DNA of 64,000 bases, taken from Sphingomonadales bacterium (GTDB lineage: Bacteria > Pseudomonadota > Alphaproteobacteria > Sphingomonadales > Sphingomonadaceae). The stretch covers positions 1 to 64,000 of the forward strand of contig JANYGX010000001.1 in assembly GCA_025362295.1 (NCBI GenBank), in the 5' to 3' direction. Below are positions 36,773-45,828 of this stretch, in pieces; the first letter of the stretch is position 1, and each line of letters starts with the position of its first letter. A model generated the notes under the pieces. The model worked only from the letters and a program-made list of their open reading frames with translations, was not told the origin of the DNA and did no database searches. The translations under genes were made by a program, and so were the position numbers.

Positions 36773-37846
36773 TCACATATCGCTATCACTGTCATCGCCG
36801 GGGTCAACCATTAAGGCATCAGAGACGGCGCTGATATTTTTGCGAATTGCCTGTTCGATGATATCAGCCGTTTCCGGATTTTCATTCAAAAACTTCTTGG
36901 CGTTTTCGCGACCCTGGCCTATGCGCTGGCTATCGTAGCTATACCAAGAGCCTGACTTCTCAACGATACCTGCCTTAACACCAAGATCGAGAATTTCGCC
37001 GGTTTTGGAGATACCCTCGCCGTACATAATGTCAAATTCCACCTGTTTGAACGGTGGCGCCAGCTTGTTCTTCACCACTTTTACTTTTGTGGTGTTGCCA
37101 ACAATTTCCTCACCTTGCTTGATCTGGGCGCTGCGACGAATATCAATCCGTTGCGATGCATAAAATTTTAGCGCATTGCCACCGGTTGTGGTTTCCGGAT
37201 TGCCATACATAACGCCAATTTTCATGCGCACCTGATTAATAAAAACGACGATGCATTTGGATTTTGAAATTGAGCCGGTGAGCTTGCGCAGCGCCTGACT
37301 CATCAAGCGCGCTTGCAGTCCGACATGGGTATCGCCCATTTCACCTTCAAGCTCGGCGCGCGGTGTCAGGGCGGCAACAGAATCGACAACCAAGATATCA
37401 ATCGCCCCCGAGCGCACCAGTGTGTCACAAATTTCGAGGGCTTGTTCACCTGTATCCGGCTGCGAAATCAGCAATTCATCAATATTCACTTTAAGTTTGC
37501 GGGCGTAGATTGGATCTAGCGCATGCTCAGCGTCAATAAATGCGGCAATACCACCGGCTTTCTGCGCCTCTGCAATGCAATGCAAAGCCAGGGTTGTCTT
37601 GCCAGAAGATTCAGGCCCATAAATCTCGACAATTCGACCACATGGCAACCCGCCAATACCAAGCGCTATATCCAAACCAAGGGAGCCCGTCGAAATCGAT
37701 TCAATTTCAATGCCGGTTTTAGCACCCAGCTTCATCACCGAACCCTTACCGAAAGCCCGGTCAATCTGGGCTAGGGCTGCATCCAGCGCTTTTTGACGCT
37801 CGTTATTGCCAGTCATCGGTTCTACCACTTTCAGATTTGCCGCCAT
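36773..37846 (-). CDS. recA: recombinase RecA
   Basis: DNA-dependent ATPase for strand exchange, recombination repair and LexA cleavage. 357 residues. Walker [11 protein letters not shown] at 77-86, [11 protein letters not shown] (Walker B region), [19 protein letters not shown], and [19 protein letters not shown]. The acidic tail [10 protein letters not shown] is normal. ATG with AAAGGA upstream. A possible SOS box lies about 90 bases upstream. Sequence fully ordinary and useful as a taxonomic marker. Confidence 0.97.
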   Translation of the reverse strand: MAANLKVVEPMTGNNERQKALDAALAQIDRAFGKGSVMKLGAKTGIEIESISTGSLGLDIALGIGGLPCGRIVEIYGPESSGKTTLALHCIAEAQKAGGIAAFIDAEHALDPIYARKLKVNIDELLISQPDTGEQALEICDTLVRSGAIDILVVDSVAALTPRAELEGEMGDTHVGLQARLMSQALRKLTGSISKSKCIVVFINQVRMKIGVMYGNPETTTGGNALKFYASQRIDIRRSAQIKQGEEIVGNTTKVKVVKNKLAPPFKQVEFDIMYGEGISKTGEILDLGVKAGIVEKSGSWYSYDSQRIGQGRENAKKFLNENPETADIIEQAIRKNISAVSDALMVDPGDDSDSDM

Positions 37847-37932
37847 TTAAAAATTCCTTTTAATCACAATGTGTTCGGTGTTACAAGCCATCGTTGGTTA
37901 AATATGCCGTCGAATCACCTTGTCATACTTAT

Positions 37933-37947
37933 GTACTCTTTTTGTTC
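37933..37947 (-). promoter_or_regulatory. possible LexA (SOS) box of recA within its promoter
   Basis: GTAC-TCTTTTT-GTTC on the plus strand differs by one base from the alphaproteobacterial LexA site GTTC-N7-GTTC. On the minus strand it falls between a TTGCAA (-35 like) and CATAAG (-10 like) spaced by 17 bases, pointing toward recA, where a repressor would block transcription. Confidence 0.5.
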
Positions 37948-38032
37948 TCGTTGCAAGTGCTATTTTAAAGTTTAATATATTCAATAATTTATCTCCGCTG
38001 TTTGCACCCCCCCGCTGTTTGCAGCCAAGTGC

Positions 38033-38740
38033 TTATTTGAGCCCTTGCGCCGCTTGCTTTTGTTGGGCGGCGCACTGGGTTGTCGTCACAGAAGCTGCGC
38101 ACAGTGCGACCGGATAAAAATAATTGACCAACCGCTGCGCCGTTTCAACTGGTAGCGGCAATGCGCCGGCGGCAAAGCCTTTGCCTCTCAAAATAACATC
38201 AACGGTAAACATATCATGCAGCCCCTGCACAATTAGCACAACATGCACCTCACCGGCCCCGGCTATGGCACCGGCGTATTCTCCCATGCGCATGGATCCG
38301 CAGCCGGTCATAACAGCATGGGCATCATAGCCATCAACGGAGCGCGCACCCAGATCACGTGCTAGCCAAAACGCTTTGCAGTTTTCTCCAGGCTTCAATA
38401 TATTTTTGGCAAAAGTGTTGGCTGTGACATTTTCAATGTCGGCTGCATCGCGATAACCTGTTATGACCAAACGTGCTTTCCAGTCAGTCGCTTGATAGTC
38501 ACTGGGCAACAGCTCGACACTGTAAGCCTGACCATCATCAAAATCCTTTCCGGGAATAAATCCCCTGGGCAACATGTAGGCAATTTTTTGATTGTAAACT
38601 TCGGCAATGCCGCGCACTTTTGGTAAGGTAAGAATTGAGTTTGCAATGAAACTTTGTGGGAGTAGCCCTGCATCAAGTGCATGCGCAACCGGTGCAGAGA
38701 GCAAAACAATGGCCAACACAGACAATATAAAACAACGCAT
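38033..38740 (-). CDS. exported hypothetical protein
   Basis: 235 residues with a clear signal peptide (MRCFILSVLAIVLLSAPVAH, cut near ALDA). The mature part has Cys residues near 121, 148, 213 and 222 that could pair in the periplasm. I do not recognise a domain. Its start codon follows the rppH stop immediately (TAGATG), so it is the last gene of a minus-strand series sel1-hydrolase-rppH. Function unknown. Confidence 0.7.
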   Translation of the reverse strand: MRCFILSVLAIVLLSAPVAHALDAGLLPQSFIANSILTLPKVRGIAEVYNQKIAYMLPRGFIPGKDFDDGQAYSVELLPSDYQATDWKARLVITGYRDAADIENVTANTFAKNILKPGENCKAFWLARDLGARSVDGYDAHAVMTGCGSMRMGEYAGAIAGAGEVHVVLIVQGLHDMFTVDVILRGKGFAAGALPLPVETAQRLVNYFYPVALCAASVTTTQCAAQQKQAAQGLK

Positions 38741-39223
38741 CTATTTCACTCCCAAGTAAGCAAACTCAGTCAATATTTTTTCATACAAGTCACGCTTGAA
38801 TGGCACGATAAGGCGCATGATTTCGGCTGGTGTTTGCCAGCGCCATTCACTAAATTCTGGATGATGATGTGTGAGATTGATGTCCGCATCGTCCCCGAGG
38901 AACCGCATGGCAAACCATTTCATCCGCTGGCCGCGATATCGACCTTTCCAGGCAACACCAATCAGATGTTCCGGCAAATCATAGCTGAGCCAGTTTTTGC
39001 TCTCGGCAATAATTTCAGCGTTGTCGGTGCCAACCTCTTCCTTGAGTTCGCGCAACGCCGTCACCTTTGGGTCCTCACCAGCATCAATACCGCCTTGCGG
39101 CATTTGCCAGGCTTCGATCACTGTATCAATACGTTTGCCAACAAATATTTTGTTTTCATGATTGAGCAATAGGATACCAACGCAAGGGCGGTAAGGTAAA
39201 TTTTCCAAAATAGATGAGGTCAT
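38741..39223 (-). CDS. rppH: RNA pyrophosphohydrolase
   Basis: NUDIX enzyme that removes pyrophosphate from the 5' end of mRNA and starts decay; in alphaproteobacteria of this type also described as diadenosine polyphosphate hydrolase (IalA). 160 residues. Start YRPCVGILLLNHENKIFVGK, WQMPQGGIDAGEDP and the NUDIX core RELKEEVGT, then RFLGDDADINL, all as in RppH. The ATG overlaps the hydrolase stop (ATGA). Confidence 0.93.
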   Translation of the reverse strand: MTSSILENLPYRPCVGILLLNHENKIFVGKRIDTVIEAWQMPQGGIDAGEDPKVTALRELKEEVGTDNAEIIAESKNWLSYDLPEHLIGVAWKGRYRGQRMKWFAMRFLGDDADINLTHHHPEFSEWRWQTPAEIMRLIVPFKRDLYEKILTEFAYLGVK

Positions 39224-40140
39224 GCCAATAATTTATTAAGCTGCCGCAAGGCTTCAGCAAGCGCGTCCTGTGCCAGCGGCATAACGGCGCGAAACTGAAA
39301 ACATCCATGCGGATGGCCTTTGACCTCATCATAATGAACGGCAACACCGGCGGCTTTCAACTTAGCGGCATAGGCTTTGCCTTGATCTCGTAACGGATCA
39401 AGACCGCATGTTATAATGACAGCAGGCGGAGCCCCTTGCAGGTCTCCAAAAATTGGCGAGAGTCTACTATCATTGCGGGCAACATCAGCCGGAACGTAGC
39501 AATGTTCAAACCACTTCATGTCAGCGTCTTCAAGCACAAAGCCAGTGGCAAATTCGGCCCCGGAGGGATAGGAAGCCGCAAAATCAACTGCGGGATAAAG
39601 CAGCAATTGTGCCTTCACTTTATCCTTCATCACCAAGGAAATGGCGGCCGCAAGGTTACCGCCAGCACTGTCACCCGCCAGTGTTAAACCGCTAACAGGG
39701 TGGTGTATGGCCGACGGCTGATCGGCAATGGCTTTTGCCACAGCCAGACAATCATCATAGGCCGCAGGAAATTGATGCTCAGGCGCCAGACGATAATCAA
39801 CGGCCACCACAGTCATCTGCAGGAGGTGAGCAATTTCCGATACTAGACTGTTATGGGTCGCAAGATCGCCAATCACAAACCCTCCACCATGAAAATAAAT
39901 CAGCACTGGTTTTGCTGATACATCATTTGGTTGTGGTTGATAGAGGCAGCAGGCAATGCCTGCGATAGTCAAATCCTCCTGCCGGGCAATTGATTGCGCT
40001 GGCCTGTCCATCATTTGCGCCATGCCGACAAACATTTGCCTTGCCATATCCGGCGGCACGTCACGCATTTTTGGCACCGCTGCGGCCATGGCCGCAACCT
40101 GTTCAAGAAACGCTGCAACATGTGTTTCGATATACGGCAT
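39220..40140 (-). CDS. alpha/beta hydrolase, hormone-sensitive lipase family
   Basis: Esterase or lipase of the HSL (family IV) group, about 306 residues from the ATG at 40140 (AAGGT upstream). The oxyanion-hole motif HGGGFVIGD, nucleophile Ser in LAGDSAGGNLAAA, Asp in CGLDPLRDQG and His in KGHPHGCFQF are all present. Cytosolic, no signal peptide. Translationally coupled to rppH by an ATGA overlap. Natural substrate unknown. Confidence 0.9.
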   Translation of the reverse strand: MPYIETHVAAFLEQVAAMAAAVPKMRDVPPDMARQMFVGMAQMMDRPAQSIARQEDLTIAGIACCLYQPQPNDVSAKPVLIYFHGGGFVIGDLATHNSLVSEIAHLLQMTVVAVDYRLAPEHQFPAAYDDCLAVAKAIADQPSAIHHPVSGLTLAGDSAGGNLAAAISLVMKDKVKAQLLLYPAVDFAASYPSGAEFATGFVLEDADMKWFEHCYVPADVARNDSRLSPIFGDLQGAPPAVIITCGLDPLRDQGKAYAAKLKAAGVAVHYDEVKGHPHGCFQFRAVMPLAQDALAEALRQLNKLLA

Positions 40141-40156
40141 GGATTTTACCTTATGA

Positions 40157-41299
40157 TTATTGTGTATCGGCAATGATCGATATGCGGGGCTTTACTTCAG
40201 TGATGCTGTTGCTTTTTTTCCACGCATCATACCGCTGCTCTGCATCTGCAATTTGTAACGCACCTAGTCCTATACGCAATTTCTTCACCTGATCGTCGGC
40301 TTTCGAAGATCCGAGTAAAGCCCCGGTCAAGGCATAGGCATAGGCTTGTACTGGATCAGGAGCGCCAGCCTTTGCATCCATCGCCATATCGGAAAGTTCA
40401 GCAAAGGCAGAGCCGATGCGCTTTTGCCCAGCGTATAAATACAATTCTCTGGCTTTATTAAAATTGAGCGGAACCCCTTTACCTGTCTGATAGAGCTTTG
40501 CCAGCGTCACTGGAGCTTCAGGATTCCCCAAACTTCCTGCACTGTTCAGCAACGCTACGGCTTTATCTGTGTTGATTGCCGTTCCGAGGCCCAGCAAATA
40601 AGACATACCGGCTTCATACGATGCATTTGCATGATTTTGTTTGGCGGCGTGCTCAAACCAGTACAACGCCAGCTTTGGATCAGGATCTGATTTTGGCAGA
40701 CCGCGGCGATAGAGCAATGCGAGATCGTACTGAGCGTTGCGATAGCCTGCCTGAGCCGAATCTTTCAGCAGTTGCAAACCAACATCTAGGTTTCTAACAC
40801 CCAGTAGCCCTTCCAGAAAATATTTACTGGCATAGTACATACCAACAGGGTCGCGTTTTGTTGCCAGCGGATCGACATATTTATACGCTTCAGAATATTG
40901 CGGAATGCCGTTGGTAAACCCGCCAAGAAAATAAAGCTGTGCAAGATTGCGCTGCGCTCCAATATCATTTTGCAAGGCTGCCGTTTCCAGCAATTTTCGG
41001 CCCTGTTCCACATCGGGTTTATGACCGTCAACACCGCGCAAGATCATCATGCCGAGTAAGCCTTTGGCCTCTGCATCACCACCCGCGATAAGCTGCTCAA
41101 GACCAGTGTGCGCTTCGGTCCAGCGTTTTTCGGCGATAGCTTTTGCAACAGTGTCGGGCAAATGCGATGGCAGCGGTGCGAGTGTTTTGACACTGTCAAC
41201 AACGGGCGCATGGCGCATGGGCTTTGCGCACAGCATTGCTGGCAGCAGAAACGCGATCAGGGCAGCAAGCCATTGGCAAGAGCGCGACATCAAAGGCAT
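40157..41299 (-). CDS. Sel1-repeat protein, exported
   Basis: About 380 residues. N-terminal signal peptide (WLAALIAFLLPAMLCA), then about six Sel1-like TPR repeats, for example AEAKGLLGMMILRG, AQYDLALLYRRGLPKS, ASYEAGMSYLLGLGTA and APVTLAKLYQTGKGVP. Such periplasmic proteins are protein-binding scaffolds, partner unknown. The ATG at 41299 overlaps the cyclophilin stop by one base, so the two are co-expressed. Confidence 0.87.
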   Translation of the reverse strand: MPLMSRSCQWLAALIAFLLPAMLCAKPMRHAPVVDSVKTLAPLPSHLPDTVAKAIAEKRWTEAHTGLEQLIAGGDAEAKGLLGMMILRGVDGHKPDVEQGRKLLETAALQNDIGAQRNLAQLYFLGGFTNGIPQYSEAYKYVDPLATKRDPVGMYYASKYFLEGLLGVRNLDVGLQLLKDSAQAGYRNAQYDLALLYRRGLPKSDPDPKLALYWFEHAAKQNHANASYEAGMSYLLGLGTAINTDKAVALLNSAGSLGNPEAPVTLAKLYQTGKGVPLNFNKARELYLYAGQKRIGSAFAELSDMAMDAKAGAPDPVQAYAYALTGALLGSSKADDQVKKLRIGLGALQIADAEQRYDAWKKSNSITEVKPRISIIADTQ

Positions 41300-41889
41300 C
41301 ACTTTGTATCAGCCAAAATGCTGGCCTTGATAATTTTTGTTGGTTTGGCTGGTGGTTCGCCGCGCTCAATTGTGTCAACAACATCCATGCCGTCAATCAC
41401 ACGGCCCCAAACTGTGTATTGGCCGTCAAGCCACTGAGAAGGGGCAAACACAATAAAGAACTGGCTATTGGCTGAATCAGGATCACCCGTTCGCGCCATG
41501 GACAACGTGCCGCGTACATGCGGCAGATCATTGAATTCGGCCTTGAGGTTCGGCAACTTCGATCCACTGGTGCCTGTGCCCGTTGGGTCACCCCCTTGCG
41601 CCATAAAGCCGTCAATCACCCGGTGAAAAACAGTGCCATCATAAAAGCCCTGTCTCACCAGCGCCATAATGCGCTCGACATGTTTGGGGGCTTTATCCGG
41701 TCGCATGCCGATTTTCACCGTGCCGCCGTTTGACAGCGTGAGAACCAGGGTATTTTCAGGATCAGAAACAGCAGGTGAAGCGGTTTCATCTTGGGTAACA
41801 GCTTTATCTTGAGCCATGGCTATAGTCTCCATTTGAAATAAGCTGGCAGCAATCACCATAAAAGCCATCAGCACTGATCTGCGTAACAT
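41299..41889 (-). CDS. ppi: periplasmic peptidyl-prolyl cis-trans isomerase, cyclophilin type
   Basis: Speeds proline isomerisation in folding of exported proteins. 196 residues with a signal peptide (MLRRSVLMAFMVIAASLFQM). Cyclophilin motifs: FYDGTVFHRVIDGFMAQGGD with the catalytic Arg, GTLSMARTGDPDSANSQFFI, and VWGRVIDGMDVVD. ATG with GGAG upstream. Two-gene unit with the Sel1 protein. Confidence 0.93.
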   Translation of the reverse strand: MLRRSVLMAFMVIAASLFQMETIAMAQDKAVTQDETASPAVSDPENTLVLTLSNGGTVKIGMRPDKAPKHVERIMALVRQGFYDGTVFHRVIDGFMAQGGDPTGTGTSGSKLPNLKAEFNDLPHVRGTLSMARTGDPDSANSQFFIVFAPSQWLDGQYTVWGRVIDGMDVVDTIERGEPPAKPTKIIKASILADTK

Positions 41890-41936
41890 AATTGACTCCG
41901 TTCATGACAGGCTTTGTGACCAAAGCCATGAAAATT

Positions 41937-42431
41937 TTATCTCTTGTTCAAATTAACCTTTAGTTGAACATCATGGGCAATTTGTGACGTTACGAAGGCT
42001 GTAATAGGCCCACCATAAATGGCGATTTCCTTCACCAGTTTGGATGCAATGGCCTGCAAAGCCACATCGGCCATTAAAAATACCGTTTCAATGGTTGCGT
42101 TGATCTGCTGGTTCATGCCAGCCATCTGAAACTCATATTCGAAGTCAGACACCGCCCTAAGTCCGCGAATGATAATGCTGGCCTTCTGGGATTCAGCAAA
42201 ATCCATCAGCAGGCTGTCAAATGCCACCACCTCGATTATCGTGCCGCGCACATCAGCGGTTTCACGCAGCACTTGCGACACCCGCTCCTCAAGGTTGAAC
42301 ATCGGGTTTTTCGATGGGTTGGTCGCAACCCCGATCACGAGCTTGTCAACCAATTTCGCACCGCGCCGGATGATATCCATATGGCCGTGCGTGATGGGAT
42401 CAAATGTGCCAGGATAAACGCCGATACGCAT
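41937..42431 (-). CDS. coaD: pantetheine-phosphate adenylyltransferase
   Basis: Fourth step of coenzyme A synthesis: ATP plus 4'-phosphopantetheine to dephospho-CoA. 164 residues. Nucleotidyltransferase motif PGTFDPITHGHMDII at the N-terminus, IIRGLRAVSDFEYEFQMAGM and IASKLVKEIAIYGG are family hallmarks. Start ATG behind GGGGGAAA, 11 bases after ispA. Confidence 0.95.
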   Translation of the reverse strand: MRIGVYPGTFDPITHGHMDIIRRGAKLVDKLVIGVATNPSKNPMFNLEERVSQVLRETADVRGTIIEVVAFDSLLMDFAESQKASIIIRGLRAVSDFEYEFQMAGMNQQINATIETVFLMADVALQAIASKLVKEIAIYGGPITAFVTSQIAHDVQLKVNLNKR

Positions 42432-42442
42432 GAGTTTCCCCC

Positions 42443-43339
42443 TTAATGGTCGCGTGCAATGGTAAAACGGGCAATAGCACGCAACACATTGGCACTCTCG
42501 CCGAAACTGGCCAGATGAGCAATGGCTTGATCAACCAGCATCCCAGCCTGCTGGCGGGCCCTGTCATTGCCGAGAAGCGAGACAAAAGTGGATTTGCCGG
42601 CGGCGGCATCTTTTTGAAGTTTTTTACCAGCGGTGGCCGAATCGCCCTCGGCATCAAGCAGATCATCAGCGATCTGAAATGCCAAGCCAAGATCATGGGC
42701 ATAGCCTTTCAGGTGCAGCCGGACATCAGGGCTGGCTTTGCCCATAATGCCGCCAGCCTCCAGGCAAAAACTGATCAACGCGCCGGTTTTCAGTTGTTGC
42801 AGCCGAGTTGTGGCCTGCAAGTCAAATGTGCTGGTTTCCGCTGCAATATCCATCGCTTGCCCACCGACCATGCCTTGCAAGCCGGAACATTGTGCAAGTG
42901 CTGTCACCAGGTCAACGCGAACACGCGGATCTTCGTGGGTAGCATCATCGGCTAGGATTTCGAATGCCAGTGTGAGCAACGCATCACCAGCCAGCACGGC
43001 CGTTGCTTCGTTATAAGCCTTGTGTGTGGTAGGTCGACCGCGCCTGAGGTCGTCATCATCCATGCACGGCAAATCATCGTGCACCAGCGAATAACAGTGC
43101 ACCGCCTCAACCGCCAGTGCCACCCGCACAGAGCGCTCCCGATCAACATTAAAAAGATCGCACGCTGACATCACGAGCAAGGGCCGCAGCCGTTTGCCGC
43201 CGCCGGTCACCGCATAGCGTGTGGCATCGTAAAGAATTCTGCGCGCATCATCAGGCGACTCCAGCAACCTGTCGAACCGCTCATCAATAAGCTCGGCAGT
43301 CGCCTTCAACGCGGGCTGAATATCAACATGTGCATGCAT
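42443..43339 (-). CDS. ispA: polyprenyl synthetase, farnesyl/geranylgeranyl diphosphate synthase type
   Basis: Chain-elongating isoprenyl diphosphate synthase. 298 residues. First Asp-rich motif SLVHDDLPCMDDDDLRRG and second AFQIADDLLDAEGD; GGKRLRPLLV at the N-terminus binds diphosphate. The insertion of two residues inside the first motif is typical of bacterial type FPP synthase. Adjacent to xseB, a very common arrangement in proteobacteria. Confidence 0.92.
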   Translation of the reverse strand: MHAHVDIQPALKATAELIDERFDRLLESPDDARRILYDATRYAVTGGGKRLRPLLVMSACDLFNVDRERSVRVALAVEAVHCYSLVHDDLPCMDDDDLRRGRPTTHKAYNEATAVLAGDALLTLAFEILADDATHEDPRVRVDLVTALAQCSGLQGMVGGQAMDIAAETSTFDLQATTRLQQLKTGALISFCLEAGGIMGKASPDVRLHLKGYAHDLGLAFQIADDLLDAEGDSATAGKKLQKDAAAGKSTFVSLLGNDRARQQAGMLVDQAIAHLASFGESANVLRAIARFTIARDH

Positions 43340-43348
43340 AAGGCAGTT

Positions 43349-43594
43349 TTAGGCAGACTTGGGATCGAGCGCAACTGTGCCCACGGCCAAACCATCCGCT
43401 CCAACCTGGATTTTTTCGATTCGCGCTTGCGCATCGGCCAGTTTAGCTTCGCAATAGGCTTTAAGGGTCTGGCCTTCGGTATAAAGCCCAATTGAATCCT
43501 CAAGGCTCGCCGAACCGGTTTCCAGCTGGTGAACGATAGTTTCGAGGCGCGCGAGGGCTTGCTCGAAACTTTGGGGGGTGGTGTCTTTGGCCAT
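43349..43594 (-). CDS. xseB: exodeoxyribonuclease VII small subunit
   Basis: 81 residues. Family core SFEQALARLETIVHQLETG, SLEDSIGLYTEGQTL and CEAKLADAQARIEKI. Partner of XseA in single-strand DNA degradation; xseA is not in the window. Nine bases upstream of ispA. Confidence 0.93.
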   Translation of the reverse strand: MAKDTTPQSFEQALARLETIVHQLETGSASLEDSIGLYTEGQTLKAYCEAKLADAQARIEKIQVGADGLAVGTVALDPKSA

Positions 43595-43731
43595 GCCAGT
43601 GTTTAGGGCGGATGGGGGTTGGCGGTCAAGGGAGCAGATGCTTCAACTGGATATTGTGGCTGATTAGGGCCAAGATTTTTTTGATCAAAGTTTCGGGCAT
43701 TTTATTCCAGATTGCTTAACGTGGTGAGGCC

Positions 43732-44646
43732 TTACCCCTCACCATGTGGCCGCCCGAAATCATCCGCATCAGTATCTTGTCCGGCATCGATAATCTGGCG
43801 TCTGATGGCGCGGGTGCGGGTGAAGAGGGCGTGGAGCTTGTCACCTTCATCCCAGCGGATGGCACGCTGGAGCATTGAAATGTCTTCGGTTAATCGTTGT
43901 AACACTTCCAGCACCGCCATCTTATTATTGAGGAACACATCGCGCCACATGGTTGGGTCGCTGGCTGCAATACGGGTGAAATCACGAAAGCCACCAGCAG
44001 AAAATTTGATCACTTCGGAGTTGGTCACATCCTCGAGGTCGCTCGCAGTGCCAACAATTGTATAGGCAATCAGGTGTGGCACATGGGAGGTGACCGCAAG
44101 CACCAGATCGTGATGTTCGGCGTCCATGATCTCAACCATTGAACCCAGGCTCTGCCAAAAATGCGACACCTTTTCGACGGCTTGCGCATCGGTATCCGCC
44201 AGCGGCGTGATGATGCACCAGCGCTTTTGAAACAGCGATGCAAACCCTGCATCAGGCCCTGAATTTTCTGTGCCAGCCACAGGATGCGCTGGAACGAGAT
44301 GCACATTTTTTGGCAAATGCGGTGCAATGGCGGCTATGGCACTGGCTTTCACCGAGCCGACGTCTGAAACAATTGCCCCTGCTTTCAGAGTTGGCGCTAT
44401 GGCTTTAGCAATATCGGCATACGTGCCAACGGGCGAGCAGAGTATGACAAAATCGGCATCCCCTACGGCTGCTGACATATCATCAGGCACAGCATCAGCG
44501 AGCGCAAGCGTGCGCAACCGACTGCGCACTGTTTCGTTGCTATCATAAATAGAAATTTTGCTTTGCAGTAAATAGCATTTTGCAGCACGCGCAATTGATG
44601 ATCCAATCAGCCCGGCGCCAATGATGCAGATGTTCTGGAAGGCCAT
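43732..44646 (-). CDS. tyrC: prephenate/arogenate dehydrogenase
   Basis: NAD(P)-dependent oxidative decarboxylase of tyrosine synthesis; also called tyrA. 304 residues. N-terminal Rossmann motif ICIIGAGLIGSSIARAAK, then ILCSPVGTY, SDVGSVKA, HLVPAHPVAGTENSGPDAG, the substrate region TSHVPHLIAYTIVG and SAGGFRDFTRIAASDPTMWRD. No ACT or chorismate mutase domain. It lies 15 bases behind hisC, the usual pairing, since HisC-type aminotransferases can also act on aromatic keto acids. Confidence 0.92.
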   Translation of the reverse strand: MAFQNICIIGAGLIGSSIARAAKCYLLQSKISIYDSNETVRSRLRTLALADAVPDDMSAAVGDADFVILCSPVGTYADIAKAIAPTLKAGAIVSDVGSVKASAIAAIAPHLPKNVHLVPAHPVAGTENSGPDAGFASLFQKRWCIITPLADTDAQAVEKVSHFWQSLGSMVEIMDAEHHDLVLAVTSHVPHLIAYTIVGTASDLEDVTNSEVIKFSAGGFRDFTRIAASDPTMWRDVFLNNKMAVLEVLQRLTEDISMLQRAIRWDEGDKLHALFTRTRAIRRQIIDAGQDTDADDFGRPHGEG

Positions 44647-44661
44647 GCTAAATAATCATGC

Positions 44662-45771
44662 TTATTGTTTTGCCTGCGCTAAAAACATCCGAAGGCTGGC
44701 GACCAAGCCCGTGCACTGGTCCTCAGTGCCTACGGTGATCCGCAAACAATCACCAAGCCCTTGACCAGGCAACCAACGCACAATGTAATCATGCTCCAAG
44801 AGCCAGGTGTTTGCAGCTTCTGCCGTGCAATCACCCAACTGCGGAAAGCGCACCAGAATAAAGTTGCAAACAGACGGCACGACCGCCAGCCCATAATTGC
44901 CAAGCCCGTTAATTTCAGCCGTCAACCACTTCAGCCAGATGTCGTTATGAGCTTTGGCGCGGGCAATCCAATCCTGATCATCCAGTGCGGCCAGCGCACC
45001 AACCTGCCCGGTTGAGCACACATTGAACGGCGCGCGGGTGCGGTTTAGGATATCGATGATCGGGAGAGGGCCGTAAGCCCACCCCACGCGCTCAGCGGCA
45101 AGGCCATAAATTTTTGAGAAAGTGCGCGTGGTGACAACATTCGATTCAGTTTTTGCAAGCTTCAGGCCACACATATAATCAGGGGTATCGATATATTCCG
45201 CATAGGCTGCATCCAGCACCAGCACGATGTCCGTCCGCAACCCAGCGTGGAGACGCCGCACGTCACCCTCATCGATATATGTGCCGGTCGGATTGTTGGG
45301 ATTGGCCAGGAACACCACGCGTGTGCGCGGTGTCACGCTCTGAAGCACGGCATCCACATCGCAGCGGTAATTGCGATCTGGTGCGGCTATGGGTGTCGCC
45401 CCCACACGATGTGATGCAATCGGGTATACGGAAAAGCCGTGGCGCACGTACAAAATTTCATCACCAACAGTTGCATAGCCCCCCGCCAGCAAATGCAGCA
45501 GCTCGTCCGATCCGGTGCCGCAGACTACACGCTCGGGATCAAGGCCGTGCCGCTCAGCGATTTTGTGCCGGAGTTTGGTGGATGCCGGATCAGGGTAGCG
45601 ATGCGCCTGGCCCTGAATATCAGCCATGGCCGCAATTGCCTTCGGGCTTGGCCCGAGTGGTGATTCGTTGGCCGATAGCTTAATTGGCTGGCGGCCCGAA
45701 CGGGTGCTGGCTTTGCCAGGCACATAGGCTTCAATGCCAGCGATCCAGGGTTTGGGCTTTGGAATAGACAT
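44662..45771 (-). CDS. hisC: histidinol-phosphate aminotransferase
   Basis: PLP enzyme of histidine synthesis, 369 residues. Motifs: KLSANESPLGPSPKA, the conserved FLANPNNPTGT, DAAYAEYID, and the Schiff-base Lys in RTFSKIYGLAAERVGWAYG. Next to the prephenate dehydrogenase, so it may serve tyrosine and phenylalanine synthesis as well. Divergent from metX across about 57 bases. Confidence 0.92.
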   Translation of the reverse strand: MSIPKPKPWIAGIEAYVPGKASTRSGRQPIKLSANESPLGPSPKAIAAMADIQGQAHRYPDPASTKLRHKIAERHGLDPERVVCGTGSDELLHLLAGGYATVGDEILYVRHGFSVYPIASHRVGATPIAAPDRNYRCDVDAVLQSVTPRTRVVFLANPNNPTGTYIDEGDVRRLHAGLRTDIVLVLDAAYAEYIDTPDYMCGLKLAKTESNVVTTRTFSKIYGLAAERVGWAYGPLPIIDILNRTRAPFNVCSTGQVGALAALDDQDWIARAKAHNDIWLKWLTAEINGLGNYGLAVVPSVCNFILVRFPQLGDCTAEAANTWLLEHDYIVRWLPGQGLGDCLRITVGTEDQCTGLVASLRMFLAQAKQ

Positions 45772-45828
45772 GAAAATCCTTGGTTTCCTGATTGACGGCG
45801 TAAGCCTCTCCCTCTAGCGCCTTCATCT

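Noticed and set aside
43722-43744. Hairpin at the end of the prephenate dehydrogenase gene
   Set aside because: An 8-bp stem (TGGTGAGG/CCTCACCA) overlaps the stop codon, but there is no T tract, so I do not call a terminator.
45772-45828. SAM-II riboswitch before metX
   Set aside because: The hisC-metX gap is only 57 bases and lacks the pseudoknot elements, so no riboswitch is called.
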